64,000 nt of DNA from UKL13-3 sp943369665 (GCA_943369665.1 CALRNX020000015.1:11638-75637); one strand, 5' to 3'. Numbered from the stretch's first letter, positions 19,153-28,855 are shown. Numbers and translations are program-made. Notes: generated by a model not told the origin, from the letters alone.

Positions 19153-20904
19153 ATGCTACGAACACATACCTGCGGAGAACTTCGCCTGAGCCATTTAAAC
19201 CAAACAGTAACACTTAGCGGATGGGTGCAAAAAAGCCGCGACCTTGGCGGAATGACGTTTATTGACCTTCGCGACAGATATGGTATCACACAACTAGCCT
19301 TTAATATGGAAACAAATGCAACCCTTTGCGAGCAGGCTCGTAAATGCGGTCGTGAGTTTGTATTACAGGTTACCGGAAAAGTAATCGAACGCAGCAGCAA
19401 AAACAATAATATACCAACTGGTGAGATTGAGATTGAGGTAACCACAATCAATATTTTAAACCAGGCGTTAACACCTCCTTTTACCATAGAAGAAAACACA
19501 GACGGTGGTGATGATATTCGCATGAAATACCGCTACCTTGATTTGCGCAGGGCAAGCGTACGTGCCAATTTACAGTTGCGCCATAAAGTTGCTCAACAAA
19601 CCCGTGCTTTTTTGGATGCACAGGAGTTTATTGAAGTGGAAACACCCGTTCTGATCAAATCGACACCTGAAGGAGCCCGAGATTTTGTGGTACCTAGTCG
19701 CATGAACCCAGGGGAGTTTTACGCACTACCACAATCGCCCCAAACATTTAAACAATTATTGATGATCAGCGGTTTCGACCGTTACTATCAAATTGTAAAA
19801 TGTTTCAGAGACGAAGATCTACGTGCCGACCGTCAACCGGAGTTTACGCAGATAGATTGTGAAATGAGTTTTGTAGAGCAAGAGGATATACTCAACATGT
19901 TTGAAGGTTTGGTAAAACATTTGTTCAAACAAGTAAAAGGAATTGAGATTGACAGCCTGCCACGCATGACCTATGCCGATGCCATGAAATATTATGGCAA
20001 CGATAAACCCGATACGCGTTTTGAAATGAAATTTGTAGAGGTAAACGATATCGTAAAAGGCAAGAATTTTCCCGTATTTGATAATGCTGAATTGGTTGTA
20101 GGTATTTGTGCAACAGGTTGTGCCGAATACACTCGCAAACAATTGGACGAATTAACCGATTTTGTAAAACGTCCGCAGATTGGCGCCACAGGTTTGGTGT
20201 ATGCGCGCGTAAATGCAGATGGAACCATCAAATCATCCGTAGATAAATTTTATGATGAAGTTGCTTTAAAACAATGGGCTGCCGCATTTAATGCACAACC
20301 CGGAGACTTGATCTTATTGCTTGCCGGCCAGGCCGATAAAACACGCAAAGCCCTAAGCGAATTACGCCTCGAAATGGGAACTCGTTTAGGTTTAAGAGAT
20401 AAAGATACATTCTCATGTTTATGGGTAATTGATTTTCCGTTATTGGAATTTAACGAAGAAGAAAATCGTCATTTTGCCATGCACCATCCATTTACCTCAC
20501 CTAAGCCTGAAGATATTGGTTTATTAAACGATGCTAAAACACTGAGTGACGTAAGAGCGAACGCATACGATATGGTTATCAATGGTGTTGAAATTGGCGG
20601 TGGAAGCGTTCGTATTTTTAACAAAGATTTGCAGGCACGCATGTTTGAAGTGCTTGGGTTTACAAAAGAAGAAGCCCAACATCAGTTTGGATTTTTGATG
20701 AATGCATTTGAATACGGAGCACCACCCCATGCCGGTATTGCCTTTGGTTTCGACAGGTTGTGTTCGGTATTTGGAGGAGTGGATTCCATTAGGGATTTTA
20801 TTGCATTCCCTAAAAATAACAGTGGTCGCGATGTCATGATTGACGCACCAAGCACCATAGATGATAAACAATTGAAAGAGCTCAATATTAACGTTAACGT
20901 TTAA
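19153..20904 (+). CDS. aspS: Aspartyl-tRNA synthetase
   Basis: This class II aminoacyl-tRNA synthetase charges tRNA-Asp. The N-terminal OB-fold (MLRTHTCGELRLSHLNQTV, GWVQKSRDLGGMTFIDLRDR) is followed by motif 2 (CFRDEDLRADRQPEFTQID), the bacterial GAD insertion domain, and motif 3 (GIAFGFDRL). SPQTFKQLLM is conserved in the active site. Length (583 aa) is that of bacterial AspRS. It has its own terminator. A genome-wide check for AsnRS and GatCAB would show whether it is discriminating; the window cannot. Confidence 0.97.
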   Translation: MLRTHTCGELRLSHLNQTVTLSGWVQKSRDLGGMTFIDLRDRYGITQLAFNMETNATLCEQARKCGREFVLQVTGKVIERSSKNNNIPTGEIEIEVTTINILNQALTPPFTIEENTDGGDDIRMKYRYLDLRRASVRANLQLRHKVAQQTRAFLDAQEFIEVETPVLIKSTPEGARDFVVPSRMNPGEFYALPQSPQTFKQLLMISGFDRYYQIVKCFRDEDLRADRQPEFTQIDCEMSFVEQEDILNMFEGLVKHLFKQVKGIEIDSLPRMTYADAMKYYGNDKPDTRFEMKFVEVNDIVKGKNFPVFDNAELVVGICATGCAEYTRKQLDELTDFVKRPQIGATGLVYARVNADGTIKSSVDKFYDEVALKQWAAAFNAQPGDLILLLAGQADKTRKALSELRLEMGTRLGLRDKDTFSCLWVIDFPLLEFNEEENRHFAMHHPFTSPKPEDIGLLNDAKTLSDVRANAYDMVINGVEIGGGSVRIFNKDLQARMFEVLGFTKEEAQHQFGFLMNAFEYGAPPHAGIAFGFDRLCSVFGGVDSIRDFIAFPKNNSGRDVMIDAPSTIDDKQLKELNINVNV

Positions 20905-20923
20905 GTACTTTCCTTATCCAATG

Positions 20924-20957
20924 AACAAAAGCTGCATGTTTTCATGCAGCTTTTGTT
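20924..20957 (+). terminator. Terminator of aspS
   Basis: A 15-bp perfect stem (20924-20938 with 20943-20957) has a TTTT loop; its 3' arm includes a T stretch. It lies 20 bases after the aspS stop. Confidence 0.88.
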
Positions 20958-21085
20958 GTGTTTGCCCCCCTTTGTAAAGTGTGCGCATTTGTTGATTTTA
21001 GTTACCGATATCCACATTTGGAATAAACTTATTCTTGTGCTTTTTGAAGAATCTATCCTAAAATTGAATACTAATAATTTATCCA

Positions 21086-22519
21086 ATGGCACTTAGCAGG
21101 TTTTGGTCGTATATAATTGTTTGCAGTGTGGTCTACATATTTTTCATGTTGGGCACAGGCAGGCTTTACACATTAAGTAGTCTGGTAAATGGCAAACAAA
21201 ATGATCCGACCGTAATTGCTGAAACCCAACTAACCAATCTTGCACAAACAGATACGGCTTTGTATTCAGCACTTATTGCAAACAAAATAGCAACAAGCCC
21301 AACTGCAGATACATCTTACCATTTAATGGATAATGGCATTGTGCAAATATGCTCCGGTAAACAAGCTGCTGATGGAATTTTCCCCACCTGTAAAAACACC
21401 ATTATGGATATTTGGTTGCCGCTTATTGGTTACCTTACTTTTTTCTGTGGATTGTTAAATCTATTAAACGATTCGGATGCAATCACAAAATTAGCACGCG
21501 TGCTTTCTCCATTTTTTGTCCGTGTATTTCCTGAGCTACCCAAAGGTCATCCTGCTTATGGATTTATGACAATGAACTTTGCTGCTAACTTTTTAGGATT
21601 GGATAATGCAGCAACTCCTTTTGGTTTAAAAGCCATGGAAAGCCTGCAAGAATCGAACACAGATAAAGACAAAGCGAGCAACAGCCAGATCATGTTCTTG
21701 TGTTTGCATGCTGCCGGTTTAACCTTGATTCCAACCTCTATTATTGGTTACCGCGCTGCACAAAATGCAACCAATCCTGCCGATATCATGTTGCCATGTA
21801 TCATCACATCATTTGTGGGAACTTTAGCAGCTTTAATATTTGTAAGTATCAAGCAGCGCATTAATCTATTGAATATTGTTGTGATCGGTTTTGTAACTGG
21901 CGTAAGCGCTGTGATTGGTTTTTTATTGTTTTATGTAAACAAGTTGAGCGGTATTGAAAAGTTCCATTTCACCGGAAACCTGAGCAATGGTGTATTGTTG
22001 TTTATCATCCTGATCATTGTGGCTTACAGCATTTGGTCGGAGAAAATATTCAAACAAAACCAAACCAATATTTTCGATTCGTTTGTGAATGGAGCAAAAG
22101 ATGGATTTACTACCGGTGTTCGTGTTTTACCTTACATGGTGGCCATGCTGGTTGCACTGAGCATTTTCCGCAATTCCGATCTGATGCACATTATCATGGG
22201 TGGACTTTCGGCCTTACTCAATGTTTTTGGCGTGGATCCGCAAATTATACAAGCTATTCCGGTTGCGATTATGCGTCCGTTTAGTGCAGGAGGCTCACGC
22301 GGATTTATGTTGGATGCCATGAAAACCTATGGCCCCGATAGTTTAGCGGGCCAGCTTTCATGTTTGTTCCAAGGTGCTGCCGAAACTACTTTTTATGTAA
22401 TTGCCTTGTATTTTGGTTCGGTAAACATCAAAGAAACGCGCTACACATTAGGCATCATGCTCTTAGTGGACCTGGTTTGCATACTTACGGCAATATTTGT
22501 TTGCAAAATCTATTTTTAA
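21086..22519 (+). CDS. Fused SpmA-SpmB nucleoside-recognition (Gate) membrane protein
   Basis: A 477-residue inner-membrane protein in which the halves known elsewhere as spore maturation proteins SpmA and SpmB are joined. The SpmA-like part has NFAANFLGLDNAATPFGLKAM and the SpmB-like part ends with GVRVLPYMVAMLVALSIFR, RPFSAGGSRGFMLDAM and GAAETTFYVIALYFGS. Both contain the Gate domain (nucleoside-transporter fold). About ten membrane segments are visible. A polar loop (about 33-110) after the first helix probably faces the periplasm. The host is not expected to sporulate, so the role must be different; solute transport is possible but unproven. A lipoprotein gene follows after 12 bases. Confidence 0.85.
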   Translation: MALSRFWSYIIVCSVVYIFFMLGTGRLYTLSSLVNGKQNDPTVIAETQLTNLAQTDTALYSALIANKIATSPTADTSYHLMDNGIVQICSGKQAADGIFPTCKNTIMDIWLPLIGYLTFFCGLLNLLNDSDAITKLARVLSPFFVRVFPELPKGHPAYGFMTMNFAANFLGLDNAATPFGLKAMESLQESNTDKDKASNSQIMFLCLHAAGLTLIPTSIIGYRAAQNATNPADIMLPCIITSFVGTLAALIFVSIKQRINLLNIVVIGFVTGVSAVIGFLLFYVNKLSGIEKFHFTGNLSNGVLLFIILIIVAYSIWSEKIFKQNQTNIFDSFVNGAKDGFTTGVRVLPYMVAMLVALSIFRNSDLMHIIMGGLSALLNVFGVDPQIIQAIPVAIMRPFSAGGSRGFMLDAMKTYGPDSLAGQLSCLFQGAAETTFYVIALYFGSVNIKETRYTLGIMLLVDLVCILTAIFVCKIYF

Positions 22520-22531
22520 GAAACAGGTTAA

Positions 22532-23122
22532 ATGACCAAAACAACAAATACATATTTAGTTTTAGGACTCTGTCTGGCAGCATTGTTATTTGCTTGCCGA
22601 CCACCAATGAAATGTATTGATAATAAATCGGTCTATTTTAAAAGTACAAGAACGAAAAATTCGAAAACAACCTTGGGCAAGATTAACACAACTGGTACAT
22701 TTCTTACTTTGGACACCACTTGCAATCGGCCTTGTTACACCATGATAAAGTTCAATTCAGACCAAACGGTTCAAGTGTCGAAAACCAGGGATAATATTAC
22801 TAAACCGCTAATTATTAGCAACGATTCATACTTGCAATATTTAGACAACAACGTATCTTATTATTACTTCATCGACAAAAACGCACAAACCTTAACCCTT
22901 GAACGATTTGAATACTGGGATGCACCGTGGTGGAACTTTTTTGTGCAAACAGATCATTATTTGGTTGAGACGTTTACGCTCAAAGGTGATACCTTAATCA
23001 ATCATGTAACTGACCGCTTTTCACGATTTGGCCGACAATATATTTTAGACAAAAAGTTAATTGATAACTTTGACCACATTGATAATGATTTCCAGAATCG
23101 CAGAAGGAGTAGCTTCAACTAA
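22532..23122 (+). CDS. Lipoprotein of unknown function
   Basis: 196 residues. The signal sequence TYLVLGLCLAALLFAC ends in a good lipobox with Cys24 or nearby as the lipid anchor. The mature part is rich in strand-like segments (TLDTTCNRPCYTMIKFNSD, YLQYLDNNVSYYYF, QTLTLERFEYWDAPWWNFF). No family recognised. It starts 12 bases after the SpmAB gene, so it is probably in the same operon and located in the periplasm or outer membrane. Confidence 0.7.
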   Translation: MTKTTNTYLVLGLCLAALLFACRPPMKCIDNKSVYFKSTRTKNSKTTLGKINTTGTFLTLDTTCNRPCYTMIKFNSDQTVQVSKTRDNITKPLIISNDSYLQYLDNNVSYYYFIDKNAQTLTLERFEYWDAPWWNFFVQTDHYLVETFTLKGDTLINHVTDRFSRFGRQYILDKKLIDNFDHIDNDFQNRRRSSFN

Positions 23123-23285
23123 CGCTGTAATGCTCGTTATACATGGCTAAAGCTCCGTAATTCAAGCCTTAACCAACCTAATTAGCTCAAACCAAGAATT
23201 TATCAACCGAGTGTAATTTGAATCGTTTTTTCTGATATTTTCGCATTTCGGATTTTTGCAACAACAATTTAAAATATATACAGAC

Positions 23286-23657
23286 ATGGCACTAGACATC
23301 ACAGGAAAAATCATTCAAATCATGCCCGCCACAAATGGTGTGAGCAAAGCAGGAAAAGAATGGACCAAACAAGAATTTGTAATTGAAACCCAGGAGCAAT
23401 ACCCGCGCAAAGTAATGATGAGCGTAATGGGCGATAAAGTGAACGAACTAAAACGTTATGCAGTTGGTAACGAGATCAAAGCTTCTTTAAATATTGAGTC
23501 ACGCGAATACAATGGCCGTTGGTACACTGATGTTCGTGCATGGAAATTGGAAGGTAATGCAGGTGCAGCAGGCGGTGCCGAAGCTGATCCTTTTCACCCG
23601 GATAACGAACCTAGCTTTAATGGTGGCGATTCATCTACCGATGATCTGCCATTTTAA
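23286..23657 (+). CDS. DUF3127 OB-fold-like protein with an SSB-like acidic tail
   Basis: 123 residues from ATG 23286; an in-frame TTG at 23256 is less likely because it gives a poor N-terminus. The core (MALDITGKIIQIMPATNGVS, WTKQEFVIETQEQYPRKVMM, YAVGNEIKASLNIESREYNG, RWYTDVRAWKLEG) matches the DUF3127 family of small Bacteroidetes proteins and has the strand order of an OB fold. It ends in a glycine-rich linker and DDLPF, close to the DDDIPF tail through which single-stranded DNA-binding protein recruits partners. A nucleic-acid role is therefore inferred but not proven. It has its own terminator and sits before cysS. Confidence 0.82.
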   Translation: MALDITGKIIQIMPATNGVSKAGKEWTKQEFVIETQEQYPRKVMMSVMGDKVNELKRYAVGNEIKASLNIESREYNGRWYTDVRAWKLEGNAGAAGGAEADPFHPDNEPSFNGGDSSTDDLPF

Positions 23658-23668
23658 CAAACAGATTT

Positions 23669-23699
23669 AAAAGCGCTCCTAAAAGCGCTTTTATTTTTA
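23669..23699 (+). terminator. Terminator after the DUF3127 gene
   Basis: A 9-bp stem (23669-23677 with 23684-23692) is followed by ATTTTTA, 11 bases after the stop. Confidence 0.82.
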
Positions 23700-23724
23700 G
23701 ATATCTATAGACTTTCGGCACTTT

Positions 23725-25194
23725 ATGATTAACCACAACCTTAAAATATACAATACCCTTACACGTGAAACGGAAACGTTTACACCATTGCACACCGGAC
23801 ATGTTGGTATGTACGTGTGTGGACCGACCGTATACAGCAACGCCCATTTAGGGAATGCCCGCACGTTTATGTCGTTTGATGTGATCTTTCGTTACCTCAT
23901 GCACTTGGGTTATAAGGTAAGGTATGTGCGCAATATTACCGATGCCGGGCATCTGGAAAGTGATGCAGATGAGGGTGAAGATAAAATCAGTAAAAAAGCA
24001 AAGCTTGAACAATTGGAACCAATGGAAATTGTGCAACGTTACACCATTGACTTTCATGATATGATGCAATCGTTTAATGCATTACCTCCCAGCATTGAGC
24101 CAACTGCAACCGGGCATATAATCGAGCAAATAGAAATGACCAAACAGATTATAGCCAATGGTTATGGATATGAAATGGGTGGTACTGTTTATTTTGATGT
24201 CGAGAAATTTTCAAAAGAACACAACTATACGATTCTAACCGGCAGGAAACTTGAAGACCTGCTGAACGGAACCCGCGAATTGGGCGGTCAAGATGAAAAA
24301 CGTGGACGATTGGATTTTGCCTTATGGATCAAAGCAAAGCCTGAACACCTGATGAAATGGCCCAGCCCTTGGGGTGAAGGTTTCCCGGGATGGCATTTGG
24401 AATGCTCGGCAATGAGCAGCAAATACCTGGGCGAACAATTTGATATACATGGAGGGGGTATGGATCTTGCACCTACACACCATACAAACGAAATTGCACA
24501 GAACATTGCCTGCTCCCACACCACGCCTGCTCGCTATTGGATCCATACCAATATGCTTACAGTGAATGGCCAAAAAATGAGTAAAAGTTTAGGGAACTCT
24601 TTTTTGCCACACGAGTTGTTTAGCGGCAGCCATAAACTCCTTGACAAAGGTTATTCCCCAATGACCGTGCGCTTTTTTGTTTTGCAAGCACATTACCGCA
24701 GTACACTTGATTTTAGTAATGAGGCGCTACAGGCTGCCGAAAAGGGTTTTGCCCGTTTGATGAATGCGGTTAAACTTATTGATGGCTTAAAAACCGCTTC
24801 AACAAGCTCATCTAATATTCAGCAATTGGTGGATAAAGTTTACGCAGCCATGAACGATGATTTTAATACACCCATTGCATTATCGCATTTGTTTGAAGGG
24901 GTGAGGATTATTAATAGCGTAAATGATGGCAAGGAAACAATTTCGGCTAATGATAAAACGTTACTTACCAAACTAATGAACGATTTTGTATTTGATATCC
25001 TGGGATTAAAAGAAGAGAATGCTGTAAATACAGATAAAATTGATGGCTTGATGAACATGATCCTGGAGGTTCGGAATGAATCGAAAGCCAAAAAAGATTT
25101 TGCAACCAGTGATCTGATACGTGATAAACTGAAAGAAATTGGATTTGAAATTAAGGATGGAAAAGATGGAACTTCTTTTTCTATTGTTCAATAA
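23725..25194 (+). CDS. cysS: Cysteinyl-tRNA synthetase
   Basis: A class I synthetase charging tRNA-Cys. The zinc-binding and HIGH-type region reads YVCGPTVYSNAHLGNARTF, followed by YVRNITDAGH, GWHLECSAMSSKYLG, DIHGGGMDLAPTHHTNE, and KMSKS at 284-288. Length (489 aa) is normal. ATG 23725 gives the standard N-terminus (KIYNTLTRETETFTPLHTG). It lies downstream of the DUF3127 terminator and 85 bases before the M28 lipoprotein gene. Confidence 0.97.
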   Translation: MINHNLKIYNTLTRETETFTPLHTGHVGMYVCGPTVYSNAHLGNARTFMSFDVIFRYLMHLGYKVRYVRNITDAGHLESDADEGEDKISKKAKLEQLEPMEIVQRYTIDFHDMMQSFNALPPSIEPTATGHIIEQIEMTKQIIANGYGYEMGGTVYFDVEKFSKEHNYTILTGRKLEDLLNGTRELGGQDEKRGRLDFALWIKAKPEHLMKWPSPWGEGFPGWHLECSAMSSKYLGEQFDIHGGGMDLAPTHHTNEIAQNIACSHTTPARYWIHTNMLTVNGQKMSKSLGNSFLPHELFSGSHKLLDKGYSPMTVRFFVLQAHYRSTLDFSNEALQAAEKGFARLMNAVKLIDGLKTASTSSSNIQQLVDKVYAAMNDDFNTPIALSHLFEGVRIINSVNDGKETISANDKTLLTKLMNDFVFDILGLKEENAVNTDKIDGLMNMILEVRNESKAKKDFATSDLIRDKLKEIGFEIKDGKDGTSFSIVQ

Positions 25195-25279
25195 AACAAA
25201 AATATTTAATCTCGAATTTCGAAATAAAAAATAAAAATCTGAAAATGGAATATTCTCCTTTCGGATTTATTTTACTGAT

Positions 25280-26254
25280 ATGAAAAAAACGCTCTCGAAA
25301 ATAGTTCTGTTTCTTTGTGCCTTTGTGGTAGCCTTCTTGAATGCTTGTAAGGACGAACCAAAGAAACCACAAACAGCAAACACCAAACCTCAAACATACA
25401 CCCAGATTTCGCCAAACTTCAATGCTGACTCTGCTTATTACTTTGTAAAAACCCAGGTAGACTTTGGTCCACGTGTTACCAACAGCGAAGCACACAAAAA
25501 ATGTGGTAATTGGATGGTTCAGGAGTTGAAAAAGTATACCGATAATGTGATCGAACAAAAAACAGTTATCAGCAATTTTGATGGTACGAAATTAAATGTG
25601 CGGAATATTATTGCCGAGATTAATCCGAAAGCAACAAAACGCATTTTACTCTGTGCTCACTGGGATTCACGCGACAGAGCAGACAAGGATATTTCTGATA
25701 AAAACAAACCCATTTTAGGAGCAAATGATGGTGCCAGCGGTGTGGGTGTATTGATGGAAATTGCACGCGTGTTAAAATCACACCCAATTGATATAGGTGT
25801 GGATATTATATTGTTTGATGCTGAAGACTTAGGGAACAACCAACCAAATACATACTGCTTAGGGTCGCAATATTGGTCGGCAAATTTGCACCATCCGAAT
25901 TACAAAGCCGATTTTGGAATCTTGCTCGATATGGTTGGTGCCAGCAACGCTGGATTTGGATGGGAAGGTTACTCTGCCCAATATGCAAAACCAGTATTAG
26001 ATAAAGTTTGGGGTGCAGCTCACAATTTAAACTACGGGAAACACTTTGGTTATATCCAAGTTGGCGGCATTGAAGACGATCATGTGTATGTGAACCGTGC
26101 CGGTATTCCAACCATTGATATCATAGACTTTGATGCTGACGGGAATTTCCCTGAACATCACCATACTCACAGCGACAATATGAATGTAATTGACCGAAAT
26201 ACTCTAAAAACTGTTGGACAAACTTTACTCGAAGTTATTTACAACGAAAAATAA
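25280..26254 (+). CDS. M28-family lipoprotein, glutaminyl-peptide cyclotransferase-like
   Basis: 324 residues. The signal sequence ends at a lipobox-like LNAC, giving a membrane-anchored periplasmic enzyme. Zinc-site motifs are CAHWDSRDRAD, GANDGASGVGVLMEIAR, FDAEDLG and a late His in HHHTHSDNMNVID. YCLGSQYWS and GIPTIDIIDFD fit the type II (animal-like) glutaminyl cyclase branch known in Bacteroidetes, which forms N-terminal pyroglutamate on exported proteins. The alternative is an M28 aminopeptidase; the motifs favour the cyclase, but not decisively. Confidence 0.82.
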   Translation: MKKTLSKIVLFLCAFVVAFLNACKDEPKKPQTANTKPQTYTQISPNFNADSAYYFVKTQVDFGPRVTNSEAHKKCGNWMVQELKKYTDNVIEQKTVISNFDGTKLNVRNIIAEINPKATKRILLCAHWDSRDRADKDISDKNKPILGANDGASGVGVLMEIARVLKSHPIDIGVDIILFDAEDLGNNQPNTYCLGSQYWSANLHHPNYKADFGILLDMVGASNAGFGWEGYSAQYAKPVLDKVWGAAHNLNYGKHFGYIQVGGIEDDHVYVNRAGIPTIDIIDFDADGNFPEHHHTHSDNMNVIDRNTLKTVGQTLLEVIYNEK

Positions 26255-26319
26255 AGAGGCTTATTTTGAAAACGGCTTAATACCGTTTACTAAAATAAAT
26301 ATTCCAATTTATATGTGGC

Positions 26320-26337
26320 TCCCGATAGCTTCGGGGA
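26320..26337. repeat. Small hairpin (CCCGATAGCTTCGGGG) between convergent genes
   Basis: A 5-bp GC-rich stem (26321-26325 with 26331-26335) has loop TAGCT. I recall this type of CCCGA-TAGCT-TCGGG sequence recurring in intergenic DNA of Bacteroidetes, so it may be a dispersed repeat. It lies between the M28 gene and the E1 gene and could help end transcription. Confidence 0.4.
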
Positions 26338-26420
26338 TAATAACATCTGGGATTTACGCAACACACTTTGGCCTATTTTGTAAATCAAAATGGTATAAAA
26401 TCTCGTTTCAACTTAAATTG

Positions 26421-28826
26421 CTACAAAAATTTAGGGAACTGTGCAGGATCGTATTCGTGCATCATATCCATAATAGCTTCAAAAATATCCTCAGTACTTG
26501 GTTTACTAAAATAATCTCCATCGGTACCATAAGGTGGTCGATGCGGCTTGGCAGCAATGGTTAATGGTTTTGCATCTAAGTATTTATATGCTTCCTGTAC
26601 TTCTAAAACCTGCTGCATCATATATGCAGTTGCTCCACCCGGCACATCTTCATCAATAAAAATTACCTTGTTGGTTTTTTTAATGGACTCAACAATACTG
26701 TGATGGATATCAAAAGGTAATAAACTTTGAACATCAATTAACTCGCAGTTGATACCAAAACCTTGTAATTGTTTAATGGCTTCTTCAGCAATACGTAGTG
26801 TGCTTCCATAACTCACCACGGTAATATCATTACCCTCAATTAACGTTTCTGGGATTCCCAGTGGTGTGGTGTATTCGCCTAAATTATCAGGTAAGCGCTC
26901 TTTTAAACGATAGCCGTTCAAGCACTCAATAATTAATGCCGGCTCATCACTTTGGAGCATGGTATTATAAAACCCAGCCGCCTGCACCATATTACGCGGC
27001 ACCAACACATGCATTCCCCTGATCGAGTGTAATATCATGCCAATAGGAGAACCACTGTGCCAAATACCTTCCAGACGGTGTCCACGCGTGCGCACAATTA
27101 AAGGAGCCTTTTGTCCACCCTTTGTTCGGTATTGCAATGTTGCCAGATCGTCGCTTAACGGTTGTAATCCATAAAGCAAATAATCCAAATATTGGATTTC
27201 AGCAATTGGACGCAAGCCACGCAAAGCTGCACCAATTCCTTGTCCCATAATGGTTAACTCTCTGATTCCTGTATCGAACACACGGCTTTCTCCGTATTTC
27301 TCTTGTAACCCTGCAAATCCCTGGTTTACATCACCGATTTTTCCAACATCCTCTCCAAAAGCAAAAACCCTTGGGTCGCGTGCAATAGCCAGATCAAAAA
27401 ATGATTGCATCACAACATACCCATCCACCACTTTACTGTTCTCACTAAAAACCGGTTTTACTTCCTCAACACTCAATGCCGCTTCCTTACTTTGACTGAA
27501 CAAGTTGCTGTTGTAACGTTCGGCATTAACCGAATTGAATTGTTGTTTGTAATTGATGATATTATTGCGCTCAGTTGATGTTTGACCATAGGTTAAACGG
27601 AGTGCCTTATTCATTGCCACACCAATGTCTTTACGAATAGGTTCGCTAATTTGCGCAAGTTCATTTGCAATCGTGGCAATCTCCGAAACACCTGATGCAT
27701 TTGCCAGTTGTTCCAATAAAACAACAACTTCCTTCACTTCCGATTTTATCGGTGTTAGATAATTTTCCCACGCAGCTTTTTTAGAATCATTTACTTCTTT
27801 TTTAGCTACAGTTTCAATTTGTATCAGCTCCTCTTCCGAAGCTAGGTTGTTATCGATAATAAACTCGCGGAACTTCACCATACAATCGTATTCAAGTTCC
27901 CAAGCCAGGCGTTCTTTGGTTTTATAACGTTCGTGCGAACCTGAAGTTGAATGTCCTTGTGGTTGTGTTAACTCTGTAACATGAACCAATACCGGTACAT
28001 GCTCCTCACGGGCAATTTTTCCTGCCTTTTCATAAGCTCCAACCAACTCAGCATAATTCCATCCTTTTACCACAATGATCTCAAAGCCCTCGCCTTTTTC
28101 ATTGCGTTGAAATCCTTTCAGGATCTCCGAAATACTTTCTTTTGTTGTTTGGTATTTTGCGGGAACCGAAATTCCGTATCCATCATCCCATACTGAGATT
28201 ACCATTGGAATTTGCAATACCCCTGCAGCATTGATGGCTTCAAAAAAGTGACCTTCGCTTGAGCTAGCATTGCCAATTGTTCCCCAAGCCACTTCATTTC
28301 CATTATCACTAAAAAGGTTATCTCCGATAATTGCCGCATTTTCGCGGTAATATTTACTGGCTTGTGCCAACCCCACCAATCGAAGCATTTGGCCCGCAGT
28401 AGGTGAAATATCGCTTGATGAATTTTTTTGATCTTTTAAAGATTTCCAACTCCCGTCATTATTTAAACTGCGGGTACCAAAGTGTCCGTTCATCATCCTT
28501 CCTGCGCTTGCAGGCTCAGCTGCTACATCCGTATGCGCATATAATTGTGCAAAAAACTCCTGAACAGTATGTTGACCGATTGCCATCATAAAGGTTTGGT
28601 CGCGGTAATAACCGCTTCTGAAATCTCCATTCTTAAACGCTTTGGCCATAGCAATCTGTGGTAATTCCTTGCCATCACCAAAAATCCCAAACTTTGCCTT
28701 GCCTGTTAATACTTCTTTTCGCCCCAATAAACTGGCTTGACGACTGCGGTATGCAATTGTATAATCCTCTAATACAGTTTGTTTAAATTCTGCCGCTGTT
28801 AGTTTGGCTTGCTCTCTTGTGCTCAT
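26421..28826 (-). CDS. Fused E1 alpha/beta subunit of a 2-oxoacid (branched-chain type) dehydrogenase
   Basis: A thiamine-diphosphate enzyme that decarboxylates 2-oxoacids and passes the acyl group to a lipoyl E2. The E1-alpha half holds RSGYYRDQTFMMA and GTIGNASSSEGHFFEAINAA; the E1-beta half starts near FSENSKVVDGYVVMQSFFD and has FGEDVGKIGDVNQGFAGLQ, DTGIRELTIMGQGIGAALRG and FIDEDVPGGATAYMMQ. The usual GDG..NN cofactor motif is altered to GNA..DD, as I recall from this Bacteroidetes subfamily. The ATG at 28826 gives 801 residues and is preferred over an in-frame TTG at 28865, because a promoter box lies between them. E2 and E3 are elsewhere. Confidence 0.88.
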   Translation of the reverse strand: MSTREQAKLTAAEFKQTVLEDYTIAYRSRQASLLGRKEVLTGKAKFGIFGDGKELPQIAMAKAFKNGDFRSGYYRDQTFMMAIGQHTVQEFFAQLYAHTDVAAEPASAGRMMNGHFGTRSLNNDGSWKSLKDQKNSSSDISPTAGQMLRLVGLAQASKYYRENAAIIGDNLFSDNGNEVAWGTIGNASSSEGHFFEAINAAGVLQIPMVISVWDDGYGISVPAKYQTTKESISEILKGFQRNEKGEGFEIIVVKGWNYAELVGAYEKAGKIAREEHVPVLVHVTELTQPQGHSTSGSHERYKTKERLAWELEYDCMVKFREFIIDNNLASEEELIQIETVAKKEVNDSKKAAWENYLTPIKSEVKEVVVLLEQLANASGVSEIATIANELAQISEPIRKDIGVAMNKALRLTYGQTSTERNNIINYKQQFNSVNAERYNSNLFSQSKEAALSVEEVKPVFSENSKVVDGYVVMQSFFDLAIARDPRVFAFGEDVGKIGDVNQGFAGLQEKYGESRVFDTGIRELTIMGQGIGAALRGLRPIAEIQYLDYLLYGLQPLSDDLATLQYRTKGGQKAPLIVRTRGHRLEGIWHSGSPIGMILHSIRGMHVLVPRNMVQAAGFYNTMLQSDEPALIIECLNGYRLKERLPDNLGEYTTPLGIPETLIEGNDITVVSYGSTLRIAEEAIKQLQGFGINCELIDVQSLLPFDIHHSIVESIKKTNKVIFIDEDVPGGATAYMMQQVLEVQEAYKYLDAKPLTIAAKPHRPPYGTDGDYFSKPSTEDIFEAIMDMMHEYDPAQFPKFL

Positions 28827-28847
28827 AAGCGCTTCGTGTTGATTGTT

Positions 28848-28855
28848 CAAATATA
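28848..28855 (-). promoter_or_regulatory. -7 box (TATATTTG, minus strand) for the E1 gene
   Basis: It is an exact TAnnTTTG match on the minus strand, 21 bases before the ATG at 28826. The -33 element is unclear. Its position rules against the longer TTG-initiated reading. Confidence 0.5.
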
